Shown here piece by piece: positions 1 to 9,523 of a stretch of 64,000 bases of DNA. This DNA is from Photobacterium sp. Ph5 (GTDB taxonomy: Bacteria > Pseudomonadota > Gammaproteobacteria > Enterobacterales > Vibrionaceae), in NCBI RefSeq assembly GCF_022129445.1, contig NZ_JADQAQ010000023.1, forward strand, positions 1 to 64,000, written 5' to 3'. The position numbers and the translations under genes are program-made. The notes under the pieces are model-generated. The model did no database searches and was not told the origin of the DNA. It worked only from the letters and a program-made list of their open reading frames with translations. Numbering within the stretch: the stretch's first letter is position 1; each line of letters begins with the position of its first letter.

Positions 1-168
1 AACTCCGTTATTACTAATATTGTAGTTGCAATAACGGGGCGGACCATACATTTTTTTGTATTAAATATGGTGTATTTCCGTCTTATCTCTAAGATAATCC
101 TTACAGGGAAAACATAATTCAATCTTTTGAGTAATAATTTAGACATGTAGTTTTAAAACGGACATGTC

Positions 169-660
169 ATGAAGCTAACCTCAATAATATTCATATCGCT
201 AGTAATAACTGCTTGCTCAAGGATTGAAGTTGCTAATTCTTCAGATAAAGAAGGAGTGCAGTTTGTTGATAAACATTGCGGTAACCACCAATCCCAACGT
301 GGTTCTCATTTTTTTAGCTCATTTCTAGATTCTCAATATCAAAAAATTACAGAGCTTAAAGGTTTTATTAGTGATCAAAATTACAAACAACTCCATATTG
401 CTTTGTCACAATTTAACGAGCATTGGGAAATGCTCAACCAGAAAAGTTACGAAGCATGTGAAAAGCTAGCACGATGTGAATTTATAAAAGAGCAGTACAT
501 AGCATCATTTAATAAACAACAAAGAAACAGAATGAAACTTGATGTAGACAAGCAAAATATGTGTGATAAGAGTAGTTTTGAATTTGATTTGAGCCGAGTG
601 AAAATGGTTTCTTTTTATAGTGATGTTGAACGCTTAGAGCTTGTCCGTGAAGATCAATAA
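169..660 (+). CDS. Hypothetical lipoprotein, 163 aa
   Basis: I do not recognise a family. The N-terminus has a short basic start, a hydrophobic stretch and a lipobox ending ITAC at about residues 13-16, so the mature protein should be lipidated on Cys16 and anchored in a membrane. The rest is polar and rich in Gln, Lys and Glu, with five further Cys residues (near 37, 97, 103, 132 and so on) that could form disulfides in the periplasm. It is a single-gene unit followed by about 300 bp of AT-rich sequence before the CDF transporter. The function is unknown. The reading frame and lipobox are clear. Confidence 0.7.
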   Translation: MKLTSIIFISLVITACSRIEVANSSDKEGVQFVDKHCGNHQSQRGSHFFSSFLDSQYQKITELKGFISDQNYKQLHIALSQFNEHWEMLNQKSYEACEKLARCEFIKEQYIASFNKQQRNRMKLDVDKQNMCDKSSFEFDLSRVKMVSFYSDVERLELVREDQ

Positions 661-957
661 TCAATATATGTAACACACGAAGTTCTGTTTAACCTAATGT
701 ACACAGCGAAATTATATTCATATAAGTTAATAACTTATTGTACTTTTTTGTGTTTATATCTCTAAACTTACATTGGTTAGGCTATCTGTTTTTATGACTA
801 TTTAATACTGAACAAACATCAAAAATTCCCCTAAAAGTACTTTTAATGATATTGTCTTTGACACTATATTATTAAATGTAGAGATATTTTACATTGAAGT
901 TTTATAGTCGTAACGGGTAGTTACGTTATCTATTATCATTAATACTAGGGGGATATT

Positions 958-1872
958 ATGGCTACAAGCCGTAAAATTAGTAAAGAGAGAATGGCGCTGA
1001 AGATATCATTAGCAGGAACAATTTTTGTTGCTACGCTTGGCATTGGATACGGTCTGTATGTTGGTTCTAATGCTATTTTATTAGATGGTATGTTCTCTTT
1101 TTTAAGTATGGGGATGACAGGGCTTAGTCTTTATACCGCATATTTAGTTTCAAAACCTGATGATGAACAGTTTCAATTTGGTTATGCCCATTTTGAACCT
1201 CTTATCAACGTGGTAAATGGTTTATTAATTTTAGTAACATGTTTATTTGCCTTTGTGACTGGCATACAAACAATATTGCAAGGTGGTCACGACATTATTT
1301 TGGGAGATGCGATTGTCTATGCAGTTCTCTCAACCGTTAGTTGTTTTTCGATTTACTTCTTTGAAACCTCTATCGCACGTAGCGTTGACTCCGAACTAGT
1401 CCGAGTTGATTCACAAGAATGGTTAGTTGACGCAATACTAAGTGCTGCAATATTGGTAGGCTTTATCTTAGTCATTATATTTGATGCAATGGGGTATTCT
1501 AAGTGGAATGCCTATGTCGATCCCATTTTGGTTACAACGTTATCTATCGCAGCATCAGTATTACCGATAAAAGTATTGAGACGGAATTTAAAGGAAGTAT
1601 TGCTCGTAGCACCACAAGACAGCGTTCAAGAGCATGTAGATCAAGTTATTGCAGAGCTTTCTGAAAAATATGACTTCGATGATTATACTCATCATTTTGC
1701 TAAAATTGGCCGTCAATATGATTTAGAAATTAACATCTTAGTCAAAGATGATAAAAGATGGACGACAAAGCAACAAGATAATATTCGTCAAATCATATGG
1801 GATAAATTAGAGGCTGATCTTGGTGAAACATGGCTTTCTGTTAGTTTTACAGGTCAAGAACGTTGGCTATAA
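958..1872 (+). CDS. Cation diffusion facilitator (CDF) family transporter
   Basis: This is a 304-residue inner-membrane transporter of the CDF family, which exports divalent metals such as Zn, Fe or Mn in exchange for protons. Six membrane segments fill about residues 13-205, followed by a cytoplasmic C-terminal domain of about 100 residues. The usual metal-site aspartates appear in TM2 (LLDGMFSFLS) and TM5 (WLVDAILSA), but the second partner of each pair, normally Asp or His four residues away, is Ser or another residue. This points to a divergent CDF subgroup, and the substrate cannot be read from the sequence. The start is supported by GGGGGAT just upstream of the ATG. The gene stands alone. 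Confidence 0.85.
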   Translation: MATSRKISKERMALKISLAGTIFVATLGIGYGLYVGSNAILLDGMFSFLSMGMTGLSLYTAYLVSKPDDEQFQFGYAHFEPLINVVNGLLILVTCLFAFVTGIQTILQGGHDIILGDAIVYAVLSTVSCFSIYFFETSIARSVDSELVRVDSQEWLVDAILSAAILVGFILVIIFDAMGYSKWNAYVDPILVTTLSIAASVLPIKVLRRNLKEVLLVAPQDSVQEHVDQVIAELSEKYDFDDYTHHFAKIGRQYDLEINILVKDDKRWTTKQQDNIRQIIWDKLEADLGETWLSVSFTGQERWL

Positions 1873-1902
1873 CATAGTGTAAACAAATATTTATGTTTAA
1901 AG

Positions 1903-1938
1903 TTAGGATAATTCACTATCAAGTAGGGGTTATCCTAA
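1903..1938 (+). terminator. Possible terminator hairpin after the CDF gene
   Basis: Arms TTAGGATAA and TTATCCTAA form a perfect 9-bp stem around an 18-nt loop, 30 bp after the stop. The following T-tract is poor (TTAACATTTT), so termination strength is doubtful. Confidence 0.35.
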
Positions 1939-2129
1939 TTAACATTTTGCAATAATACTTTTTCAAATCATTTATTTTGAATTTTACAAAATGATAACCT
2001 TTGAGGTGAAATAGTTACAAGATTCTTGTATCATTTCTTCGTTCTAAAAATTATCTTTGTTTAACTAAGCTTAAAAATAAGAGTTAATTTTTAGCCAATG
2101 TTGAAAATTATTTTTATCATAGGTGAATA

Positions 2130-2234
2130 ATGGAAACCGCTTTAGTTATAGCATTCATTGTGGGTGCATTTTATATTATCCTTAAAGAAAAAAAATGTAC
2201 TAAGAATATTGATTATAGCAAGGAAAGCTTATAG
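2130..2234 (+). CDS. Small single-pass membrane protein, 34 aa
   Basis: This short reading frame begins ATG GAA ACC, with AGGTGA a few bases upstream as ribosome binding site. It encodes 34 residues: METALVIAFIVGAFYIILK forms one membrane segment, followed by a basic and polar tail with a single Cys. A convincing Rho-independent terminator starts 28 bp after the stop codon. The combination of binding site, membrane segment and terminator makes a real small protein gene likely. I do not recognise a family and infer only an inner-membrane location. Confidence 0.6.
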   Translation: METALVIAFIVGAFYIILKEKKCTKNIDYSKESL

Positions 2235-2262
2235 TTTTTATTTTAATCAATCCCATTTTATT

Positions 2263-2287
2263 AAAAGCGCTATGATTAGCGCTTTTT
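2263..2287 (+). terminator. Rho-independent terminator of the 34-aa gene
   Basis: Arms AAAAGCGCT and AGCGCTTTT form a 9-bp stem with loop ATGATT, running into a T-tract. Confidence 0.8.
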
Positions 2288-2627
2288 CTATTTCTAAAAT
2301 TGCTCATTATGATGTGATATGAATCTAAATTTAATGAAATGGAGATTTTTTAAAAATCAAATTAAGCACAAGTAACTATCACCTAATTAATGTTAATTGG
2401 GATTGGGTATTCCAAAATGGAATGTAATTATTTTAAATGTAATTATGACGTTTGATTTTTATAAATTAGAATGTGATTTGTGGCTGAAATAAATATTTTA
2501 TAGCATGTGATCTCTGATGTTATTTAATTTTCACAATAACTTGTCTAAAAGTGGTTTAGGTTTTAACTTTATTATGAGTGATTATTTTCATAGAGGTCTG
2601 CATGGATGGTAGATTTTAATAAAAACA
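2288..2627. other. 340-bp AT-rich intergenic region
   Basis: I see no supported gene. It contains a close direct repeat of ATGTAATTAT near 2421 and 2437 and is very AT-rich, as expected for a promoter region of the EAL gene. No clear -35/-10 pair or operator stands out. Confidence 0.5.
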
Positions 2628-4235
2628 ATGATGGTTTATTCAATGTTTGATAAAGATAAATTAACCAATATTTTTAATGATATTTTATTGATGCGATTCT
2701 CAGGTCATATTGGTATTGGTTTAATGTTTTTTGTTATCTTAGTTGGCTTTGGTTTTACAACGCTTGCGCCATATTTTGCAACTAAGCAGTTATCAACAAA
2801 AATTCAAACAGATACTGATGAATTAGTTCAAACCTACATCCAAAACATAGATGATTATCAAGAGTTTATAACAAGTCTTAGCCGTAATTTTGATTTTACG
2901 TGTAGTGATAAAGAGCAGAAGCAATTAAGTCGTATTGCTTATAGTAACTACCTTATTCGTAAGATTTCTTTAACACCATCAGGAAAAAGTACTTGTTCGA
3001 GTTTTTATGAAAAACGACATGATGGTCATGTTGAATCTCACAAGATTAAAACTTACAGTAAAAACATGTCGTTGTGGTTATCTTCGGATATAGATAGTTT
3101 ACAACGTATTTTTGAAGTTCGTTGGCAAGGTGATAAAGGGAGTTTAATACTGTCATTAGAGCCAATTGTTGAAGAAATTTTACGAAATAAATATTGTGAA
3201 GATTGTGTATTAACATCAGTATCAATAAATAATGATGTTGAACGTTTTGCTTGGCAAGATGAGAATAAGCTATATACGACAACACCTATTTATGAAGCTT
3301 TGATGCCTAATGGTTTAAAGTTGTCTAATTATATTAAATCAGAATTATTGGACAAAGAATCGCAAGCATTAAGAATGCCGTTATTTTTAGTTGGCGCTTT
3401 TATAGCTGGTTTTTTAATTTTGTTACGACGTTTATTTATTAGGCGACGTTTATCACTACATGCATTAGTGCAAAGAGGAATAGTTAAGCGCGAGTTTATA
3501 CCTTATTATCAGCCCATAATTAATTTAAAGACGAAAGAGCTTTACGGATGTGAAGTGCTTGCAAGATGGAAGAAAAAAGGGGGAGGCTTAATATCACCGA
3601 TGGAATTTATTCCTTATGTTGAGAAAAGTGGACAAATTATCCCTATTACTAATTTGCTGATAGAAAAAACAATTAAAGATTTGAGTACCATCAACTGGCA
3701 ATTAACCGATAGAGTGATCAGCATCAATCTTGTTCCACAGCAATTAGAAAATTTACAATTAATGAATGATTCTTTAGCTTTATTTAGTAAATCAAAAATT
3801 TCTGTTAAGCAGGTTGCTTTTGAAATTACAGAGCGTAAGCAATTTGATGATTTGACGATTGCCTCTGAAGTTATTCAATATCTTAAATCTCAAGGTATTG
3901 ATATTAAGTTAGATGATGCTGGTACAGGATATGGTGGCTTTAGTTATATTCAAGAATTGAACTTACGAAGTCTTAAAATAGATAAGATGTTTGTCGAAAA
4001 CATTGGTACTACAGATATAAAACTGTCGCTATTAGACTCAATTATCGCGTTTGGTAAGCAGGCTGGAATGGAAATGATTGCTGAAGGTGTCGAGACTAAA
4101 GAGCAATCTGATTACCTTGTTGAACGTGATGTTTATCTTCAACAGGGATATTATTTTGGTATGCCAATGAATGCTGAAGAATTTTCTATCTATAACTCTG
4201 AGATTAAAAATAAGAATAAGCTTTTAGCTATTTAG
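2628..4235 (+). CDS. EAL-domain c-di-GMP phosphodiesterase with CSS-motif sensor domain
   Basis: The enzyme would hydrolyse cyclic di-GMP to pGpG at the inner face of the cytoplasmic membrane. The N-terminal TM segment (about residues 25-48) is followed by a periplasmic CSS-motif domain (PF12792 type), with Cys in FTCSD and the CSS triplet at STCSSFYEK. A second TM lies near 248-266 and the EAL domain spans about 280-525. All main catalytic elements are present: EVLAR in place of EAL-x-R, the Asn of SINLVP, FEITER, LDDAGTGYGG, the Lys of LKIDKMF, IAEGVET and QGYYFG. CSS-EAL enzymes are thought to respond to periplasmic disulfide state. The start is uncertain: no good ribosome site precedes 2628, and an ATG at 2643 is possible. 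Confidence 0.92.
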   Translation: MMVYSMFDKDKLTNIFNDILLMRFSGHIGIGLMFFVILVGFGFTTLAPYFATKQLSTKIQTDTDELVQTYIQNIDDYQEFITSLSRNFDFTCSDKEQKQLSRIAYSNYLIRKISLTPSGKSTCSSFYEKRHDGHVESHKIKTYSKNMSLWLSSDIDSLQRIFEVRWQGDKGSLILSLEPIVEEILRNKYCEDCVLTSVSINNDVERFAWQDENKLYTTTPIYEALMPNGLKLSNYIKSELLDKESQALRMPLFLVGAFIAGFLILLRRLFIRRRLSLHALVQRGIVKREFIPYYQPIINLKTKELYGCEVLARWKKKGGGLISPMEFIPYVEKSGQIIPITNLLIEKTIKDLSTINWQLTDRVISINLVPQQLENLQLMNDSLALFSKSKISVKQVAFEITERKQFDDLTIASEVIQYLKSQGIDIKLDDAGTGYGGFSYIQELNLRSLKIDKMFVENIGTTDIKLSLLDSIIAFGKQAGMEMIAEGVETKEQSDYLVERDVYLQQGYYFGMPMNAEEFSIYNSEIKNKNKLLAI

Positions 4236-4261
4236 CCAATAGAGCGATTTATGATTAGAGA

Positions 4262-4286
4262 AAAGCCGACATTATGTCGGCTTTCT
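4262..4286 (+). terminator. Terminator between convergent EAL gene and nagZ
   Basis: A perfect 10-bp stem (AAAGCCGACA/TGTCGGCTTT) with loop TTA is followed by CTT. It can act in both directions between the two convergent genes. Confidence 0.8.
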
Positions 4287-4312
4287 TGTCTGTAATGATT
4301 AGAGAAACCGTG

Positions 4313-5317
4313 TTAAATATTTTTCTCTTTCCACTCTTGTGCAAGGCGAGAAACTGCATCTTGGCTTTCTTTCCACATACGGGTATTGATTAAATCTCTA
4401 TATTCAGCAGTAGGTTTCTTCAATAATGTATCCAATATTGGCACTTGAGCTTGAGGTAAACCATCAAGGGCTTGTACAGCACCTTCACGGTTATTACATA
4501 ACATCACCATGTCACAACCTGCTTCTTGTGAAGCAATGGCTCGTTCACTGTAACTGCCTAATACGTCAGCTCCTTTCATATTAAGATCATCAGAGAAGAT
4601 CACGCCTTTAAAACCTAGCTCTTTACGTAATACCTGTTTTAACCAATATTCTGAACCACTTGCAGGTTTTTCGTCATAAGCATCAAATACAACGTGTGCA
4701 GGCATGATGCCTTGCAGCAGGTTATTTTCGATTAGGTGTTTAAATACGGTCATATCATGTTGCTTAATATTATCTCGTGAATCGTAAGGCGTTTCTAAGT
4801 GAGAGTCGGCAATCACACCACCATGACCTGGGAAGTGTTTACCGGTTGCAGCCATGCCAGCCTGCGCCATACCATTTATAAATTGGCTTGCATAACGGAT
4901 AATGTCTTGTGGGGAATTTGAGAAAGCGCGATCACCTATCGCTTTACAGTCATAACCAAGATCAAGTACAGGTGCAAAACTGATATCAATATCCATCGCT
5001 AGTAGTTCAGCAGCCATTAGCCAGCCACCTTGTTTAGCAAGCTCTTCTCCATTTTTAGAAGCAGCAAAAGCACGAGCAGGTGGAAGTTGAGTAAATTCTT
5101 CGCGGAAACGTTGAACACGTCCACCTTCTTGATCAACACCAATGAGCAAAGGACGTTTAGCTGTTTTACGAATGTCTTTAACTAACGCACGGAGTTGCTT
5201 ACGGTTGTCATAATTGCGGGCGAAAAAGATGATACCGCCTACTGTAGGATGTTGAATAATTTCACGTTCTTCTGCATCAAGTTCATAACTTGATACATCA
5301 AGCATTAAAGGTCCCAT
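4313..5317 (-). CDS. nagZ: Beta-N-acetylhexosaminidase NagZ
   Basis: This cytosolic glycoside hydrolase of family 3 removes GlcNAc from GlcNAc-1,6-anhydroMurNAc-peptides during peptidoglycan recycling. Its products also influence beta-lactamase induction in many gammaproteobacteria. The 334-residue length is normal for NagZ. The diagnostic motif KHFPGHG is followed by the flexible loop with the catalytic ADSH dyad, and the nucleophile Asp lies in [11 protein letters not shown]. The opening [13 protein letters not shown] matches family starts. It is a single-gene unit, convergent with the EAL gene. Confidence 0.96.
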   Translation of the reverse strand: MGPLMLDVSSYELDAEEREIIQHPTVGGIIFFARNYDNRKQLRALVKDIRKTAKRPLLIGVDQEGGRVQRFREEFTQLPPARAFAASKNGEELAKQGGWLMAAELLAMDIDISFAPVLDLGYDCKAIGDRAFSNSPQDIIRYASQFINGMAQAGMAATGKHFPGHGGVIADSHLETPYDSRDNIKQHDMTVFKHLIENNLLQGIMPAHVVFDAYDEKPASGSEYWLKQVLRKELGFKGVIFSDDLNMKGADVLGSYSERAIASQEAGCDMVMLCNNREGAVQALDGLPQAQVPILDTLLKKPTAEYRDLINTRMWKESQDAVSRLAQEWKEKNI

Positions 5318-5604
5318 GACGGTGCTCCGACTAACAATATATTAGGCGATAAATTACCATAGTGAGTTTTATCCGCAATTTTTAATACGATTTTCGGCAT
5401 GACTATGATGGAATTTGTTGAATGACTAACCATGGTTTAATCATTACTGATAGGTGGTACCCCTCAAACTAAAATGGTGATGCTTGTCGATTTTTGTTTG
5501 AAATGTAATGTAATTAGTTTTGTTAGCTGTGATCATTGTTGCTTAATTAGTATAAATCTTAGGTTAGACTTACGAACAATTCTGTCATTGTAAAAGAGTG
5601 AGTC

Positions 5605-6078
5605 ATGTCGGTACTTATAGCAATCGCTTTAACAACAGGAATTTTATCTGGAATTTGGGGCTGGGTAGCAGTATCACTAGGCTTATTAAGTTGGGGGGGA
5701 TTTCTTGGTTGCACGACATATTTTGCTCTTCAACGCGATGGTATAAAAGGCGTTGGCTTAAGTATAGCGACAAACCTAAGCGGTGTATTTTGGGCGATGG
5801 TGATCATAAAGCTATCATCAGTCGTTAATCTTGATATTATTGGTTACGTTGTCACGGCTTTGGTTGCTTTCATGATGTGCGCACAAGCTAAAAAATCATG
5901 GTTATCTTTTATCCCTGGTACATTTATTGGTTCATGCGCAACGTTTGCTGCAAATGGTAATTGGCAATTGGTTATTCCATCATTAGTTGTGGGCGTAGTA
6001 TTTGGCTATTTAATGAAGAGCTCAGGCTTATGGTTACACGCTAAACTTGCAGAAAAAAAACGGTTCACGCTGAAATAG
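5605..6078 (+). CDS. DUF1097 family inner-membrane protein
   Basis: This 157-residue hydrophobic protein has about five membrane segments and a Gly/Trp-rich N-terminus (GIWGWVAVSLGLLSWGGF), as in the DUF1097 family that includes E. coli YcdZ. The role is not established. Family members are small integral membrane proteins, sometimes near transporters. AAAAGAGTG lies just before the ATG as ribosome site. The last few residues are a basic cytoplasmic tail. It is monocistronic and convergent with the siroheme gene. Confidence 0.8.
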   Translation: MSVLIAIALTTGILSGIWGWVAVSLGLLSWGGFLGCTTYFALQRDGIKGVGLSIATNLSGVFWAMVIIKLSSVVNLDIIGYVVTALVAFMMCAQAKKSWLSFIPGTFIGSCATFAANGNWQLVIPSLVVGVVFGYLMKSSGLWLHAKLAEKKRFTLK

Positions 6079-6139
6079 CTATCACGCAGGATTAAGTAAA
6101 GAACGTTAATTATTGTTTTATAATTAGCCTTAGTATAAA

Positions 6140-6186
6140 AATGCCGCTAGATTTATGCCTACAAGAAGCGATAAATCAGCGGCATT
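6140..6186 (+). terminator. Bidirectional terminator
   Basis: Arms AATGCCGCTAGATTTAT and ATAAATCAGCGGCATT pair over 16 bp with one bulged A, with a 14-nt loop, between convergent genes. The flanking A-tract on the left gives a T-tract for the minus-strand transcript. Confidence 0.7.
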
Positions 6187-6229
6187 GCTATCTATAATAG
6201 CTAAATTCATATGGACAATTTGTTAAATA

Positions 6230-7168
6230 TTAGCCATGACTAGGAACAAAAATACCATTACGATCCGCACACAGTTTCTTCAATGCTGGTCGGTGTTGGT
6301 CTTTAGGTGCTAATACACAAACTCGCATACCTTCACTAAGTAACTCTTCTATACGTGCAACGAGGTTTGTGAACTCGTAACTTTCACGATCAGCATCTCG
6401 ACGACACAGGTCGACAAAAATATCATTTTTCTCTTGAGGATAGAGGACAAATTCTGATTGTTGCATCAAGCGTAATGCTTTCAGTGTTAATAACTCAGGA
6501 TCGTTACCTGTCTCAATCAAATACAAGTTAGCACCTGTATCTTGGTACGATAATAGTAATGTACTAAAAGCCTGTTCTAACTCTTGTTCTGTTGTTGCCG
6601 TTTCAACAGCAGGTAAACGAAAAAACGCTTCCCAGAACTTTCTACGTTCATCAACAGTTTTATAGTGCTGTTTAATGCGTGTGCGTTGCTGACCTGAGTA
6701 ACGAGCTAATAAGCTTAAGTTTTGTGGTAATTGTGTTTCGAAACGTTCACGTAAATAACGGACCAAAACAGGAGATGCGCCACCACTAGAAACCGCAACT
6801 TGCATTGGTGAGCGATCAATCATAGATGGCGTAATAAAATCACAATATGCAGGATCATCGACAACATTTGTCCATATCTTTAATGCATTTGCATCATGAT
6901 AAACTTGGTGGTTGAGTTCACGAGAATCGGTTGTTGCCCAAACTTGGTCAAATTGTGTAAGAAGTGACTTTTCGTAAGGTGCTTTTATATACTCAAATTT
7001 ACCATCATCGAGTAGTGATATAAGGTGAGGGTGAAGCTCTGGAGAGATAAGTGTTATATTGGCTTGCGCTTTAAGTAATAGATCTACTTTACGGCAGGCC
7101 ACCTCACCACCACCGACGACTAATACTTTTTTATGGGTTAACTTAAGAAAAACAGGGAAAAAATCCAT
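6230..7168 (-). CDS. Precorrin-2 dehydrogenase/sirohydrochlorin ferrochelatase (CysG N-terminal type) with vestigial methyltransferase tail
   Basis: It converts precorrin-2 to sirohydrochlorin (NAD-dependent) and inserts iron to give siroheme for sulfite and nitrite reductases. The NAD-binding motif VVGGGEVACRK (about 17-27), the catalytic Asp in NVVDDP (about 104) and SSGGASPVL (127-135) match CysG module A, followed by the dimerisation region. From about residue 211 the tail still resembles the start of the CysG methyltransferase: YLIETGNDPELLTLKALRLM and CRRDADR align with VLVGAGPGDAGLLTLKGL and VRRDADR of E. coli CysG. It ends after about 100 residues, the glycine-rich SAM loop is altered, and most of the catalytic domain is gone. 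Uroporphyrinogen methylation must be supplied elsewhere. Confidence 0.9.
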   Translation of the reverse strand: MDFFPVFLKLTHKKVLVVGGGEVACRKVDLLLKAQANITLISPELHPHLISLLDDGKFEYIKAPYEKSLLTQFDQVWATTDSRELNHQVYHDANALKIWTNVVDDPAYCDFITPSMIDRSPMQVAVSSGGASPVLVRYLRERFETQLPQNLSLLARYSGQQRTRIKQHYKTVDERRKFWEAFFRLPAVETATTEQELEQAFSTLLLSYQDTGANLYLIETGNDPELLTLKALRLMQQSEFVLYPQEKNDIFVDLCRRDADRESYEFTNLVARIEELLSEGMRVCVLAPKDQHRPALKKLCADRNGIFVPSHG

Positions 7169-7315
7169 TTCGTATATCCGATAAAAAGCTCATTATTTTG
7201 AGCAGTACAACATGCTAATGTTTACTAAAAAATCAATCACTTCATAAAGACTTCTCGTTTAGTATCATGAAAAGATAATTAAGAGCAAGTTTAACATTGT
7301 AATCATTTCGCGATG

Positions 7316-8449
7316 TTAGTTACGTTGGTTTCGACGACTGTAAAGTATTAGAATAATAAGCATTAAGTTAGATAATGTAATGGCACCACCGCTTCCTGCT
7401 TGTTCCGCCGTTGCAGTGACTACAATTTTGGTATTGTCTCTATTATTTGAATCATCTTTTATAACGGCAAAAGGGTCGATATTCAGCGTGGGTTGTAATG
7501 AACTATCATTAAGTGAGAAATTTGAATTATCATAAGATTGTACTTGCAGTTCAATCCAATCACGATGGGTTGAAACCTGAGTATATTGCCCGGTAAGTTG
7601 ATTATATTGATTTTCTGGATTGTCAGTTCTGCTTGAACATTTGGCACCATTACTGGTTAAACCGATCAATCGAATGCCTTTATCGCTATCTGATACTGCT
7701 TGTTGGTTTTGCCAAATAAGTGGGCCTCCAGAATCACCGCTACACACATCTTTAATTAAGCCATTAACGTTTGAATCTGCGCAAACAATATGTTCATAAC
7801 CTATATTGAGGCCAACGCATTGGCTATCAGGGACACCTGCGAGACTAATAACTTGCAATGTCGTTGGGTATCCTTCAGTTAGCGCATCTCCCCAACCAGA
7901 AGCAATGGCTGTGACAGGAGAATCAACATTGGTCGCCCAAGAATTACTGAACGTAATATCAGCCATTATTTGTTCATTAGGAGTGACAAGTTTAATTGGT
8001 TGAGCAACAGCATACATTGAACGGTTAACGCGAAAGAGTGCTATATCATTGATAAAGTTTTCTTCATTGTAATGAGGGTGGGTGATTTTAGTAACGATTT
8101 TATAAAAATGTTTTTCATCAATGTTATTAAAATTACCATCTTGAATCATGCTTGTACCAACAATGGCAATATCACCAATGTCTGATGAATTGCAGTGTGC
8201 TGCTGTTAATAACCAATACTCACTTATTACAACAGCACCACAACTGACACTATCAAAATCTTTTTGTTTTAGTGCTGCTTGCCAAGGGATCAGTTGTGGA
8301 TCATACAGGGTAGCATCGGTACCATTAATAGCTTTTGCAATTGCTGGTGTATTTATCGTTGTATTAGCTAACACAACGGATTGGTAACTGAATACCAAGA
8401 ACACACTGACTAAGTAGGTGAGTTTTTTAACCCATAAATGTATTGTCAT
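7316..8449 (-). CDS. Secreted trypsin-like serine protease (S1) with GlyGly-CTERM anchor
   Basis: A signal peptide (about residues 1-28) precedes a trypsin-fold domain. The catalytic triad is visible as His in LLTAAHC, Asp in NDIALFRV and Ser in CSGDSGGPL. The C-terminus carries AGSGG, a hydrophobic helix and a basic RRNQRN end, the GlyGly-CTERM signal processed by rhombosortase in bacteria with type II secretion. The protein is therefore probably exported by T2SS and attached to the cell surface, as for the Vibrio Ves proteases. The mature N-terminus is AINGTDA instead of the usual IVGG, so zymogen activation may differ. It is a single gene convergent with nothing close by. The substrate is unknown. 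Confidence 0.9.
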   Translation of the reverse strand: MTIHLWVKKLTYLVSVFLVFSYQSVVLANTTINTPAIAKAINGTDATLYDPQLIPWQAALKQKDFDSVSCGAVVISEYWLLTAAHCNSSDIGDIAIVGTSMIQDGNFNNIDEKHFYKIVTKITHPHYNEENFINDIALFRVNRSMYAVAQPIKLVTPNEQIMADITFSNSWATNVDSPVTAIASGWGDALTEGYPTTLQVISLAGVPDSQCVGLNIGYEHIVCADSNVNGLIKDVCSGDSGGPLIWQNQQAVSDSDKGIRLIGLTSNGAKCSSRTDNPENQYNQLTGQYTQVSTHRDWIELQVQSYDNSNFSLNDSSLQPTLNIDPFAVIKDDSNNRDNTKIVVTATAEQAGSGGAITLSNLMLIILILYSRRNQRN

Positions 8450-8643
8450 ATGCAGCTCCGCCTTGAACTGTTGTTTATTAAAGCGTAGCTACAACGGTTC
8501 AAAAAATTACCACTAATGTGCCATACATCGCAAAAAAATGAATTTGTATCAATTTATATACACAGTATTGATAGGTGAATTCCAGAAAAGTTATGTTGAT
8601 GAATTTAGAATACGCGGCATGTTTTTATTATCTGGATTGAATT

Positions 8644-9480
8644 ATGTTTAAATCATGTATTGGTTTTGGTGTTGCAGGAAACTTTGCAGGGCATTTAGAA
8701 CAAGCGGGTGAAGCAAGCGATTTTTTAAATGTCGAAGTAAAAGAAGAAGTTCAACCGAAAGGCATTTTTCCTTTTTATGTACCTTCTAATACAAATTCAT
8801 TCCTAACCGTATACCCACTTTCATCTACGCGTATTACGCCATCAAACAACGCTGATAATTTACAAATTGAGCCTGAAGTTGCGCTTATTTGTGATATTGA
8901 ATATCAACAAACAAGTAATGGTGAAATTAATGTTGTTGGTTTAACGCCACGTCAGTTTGCAGCGTATAACGATTGTTCTATTAGAAAGCCTGATGCGAAT
9001 AAAATTAGTGAGAAAAAGAATTGGGGAGCAAACAGTAAAGGGATTTCAGAAACCTTAATTGATATCGACCATTTCCAAACTGGAGGGATATTAGATCGTT
9101 TCCGTATCGCAAGTTTTCATCGTTCTAATGATCAACTTCATTGTTATGGTGAAGATAGCCCAGTCGTTGGATATAGCTACTTTCACCAAAAGCTGCTTGA
9201 TTGGGTAATTGAACGAATGAATCACCAGCAGGATGTAGGACCAACTGAAAATATTAATGCGCTGTTAAATCAAGCCGATCATCCTAAACAAGCCATTATT
9301 AGTATTGGAGCAACTCGTTATACGCCATACGGAGAAACACATTTCTTGCAATCAGGCGATTCCAGTATTGTGGTCGTTTATGATGGCATTTTATACAGTG
9401 AAGATGATGTACTTTGCATGGCTGAAAACAATGATTGGCAAAGTGATGGCCTATCTGTATTAGTACAAACTGTTGATTAA
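8644..9480 (+). CDS. DUF5718 family protein
   Basis: This is a 278-residue soluble protein without signal peptide or membrane segment. The opening MFKSCIGFGVAGNFAGHLEQ and the central EVALICDIEY and FAAYNDCSIR segments match what I remember of DUF5718, a family common in Vibrionaceae and other marine bacteria. The segments with acidic residues around EPEVALICD recall the fumarylacetoacetate-hydrolase fold, but that is only an impression. The function is unknown. sseA follows after 43 bp in the same direction, so the two may be co-transcribed. Confidence 0.75.
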   Translation: MFKSCIGFGVAGNFAGHLEQAGEASDFLNVEVKEEVQPKGIFPFYVPSNTNSFLTVYPLSSTRITPSNNADNLQIEPEVALICDIEYQQTSNGEINVVGLTPRQFAAYNDCSIRKPDANKISEKKNWGANSKGISETLIDIDHFQTGGILDRFRIASFHRSNDQLHCYGEDSPVVGYSYFHQKLLDWVIERMNHQQDVGPTENINALLNQADHPKQAIISIGATRYTPYGETHFLQSGDSSIVVVYDGILYSEDDVLCMAENNDWQSDGLSVLVQTVD

Positions 9481-9523
9481 GTAGTAAAATAACGTTTGTT
9501 AATAGCATAACAAAGGATCCGTC

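Noticed and set aside
1..57. Terminator at the left edge (CCGTTATT/AATAACGG)
   Set aside because: The 8-bp arms are 17 bp apart and the T-run begins 13 bp after the stem, so it is not a standard terminator.
7806..8387. Plus-strand frames opposite the serine protease gene
   Set aside because: They are antisense shadows of a clearly coding gene with full catalytic motifs and have no ribosome sites.
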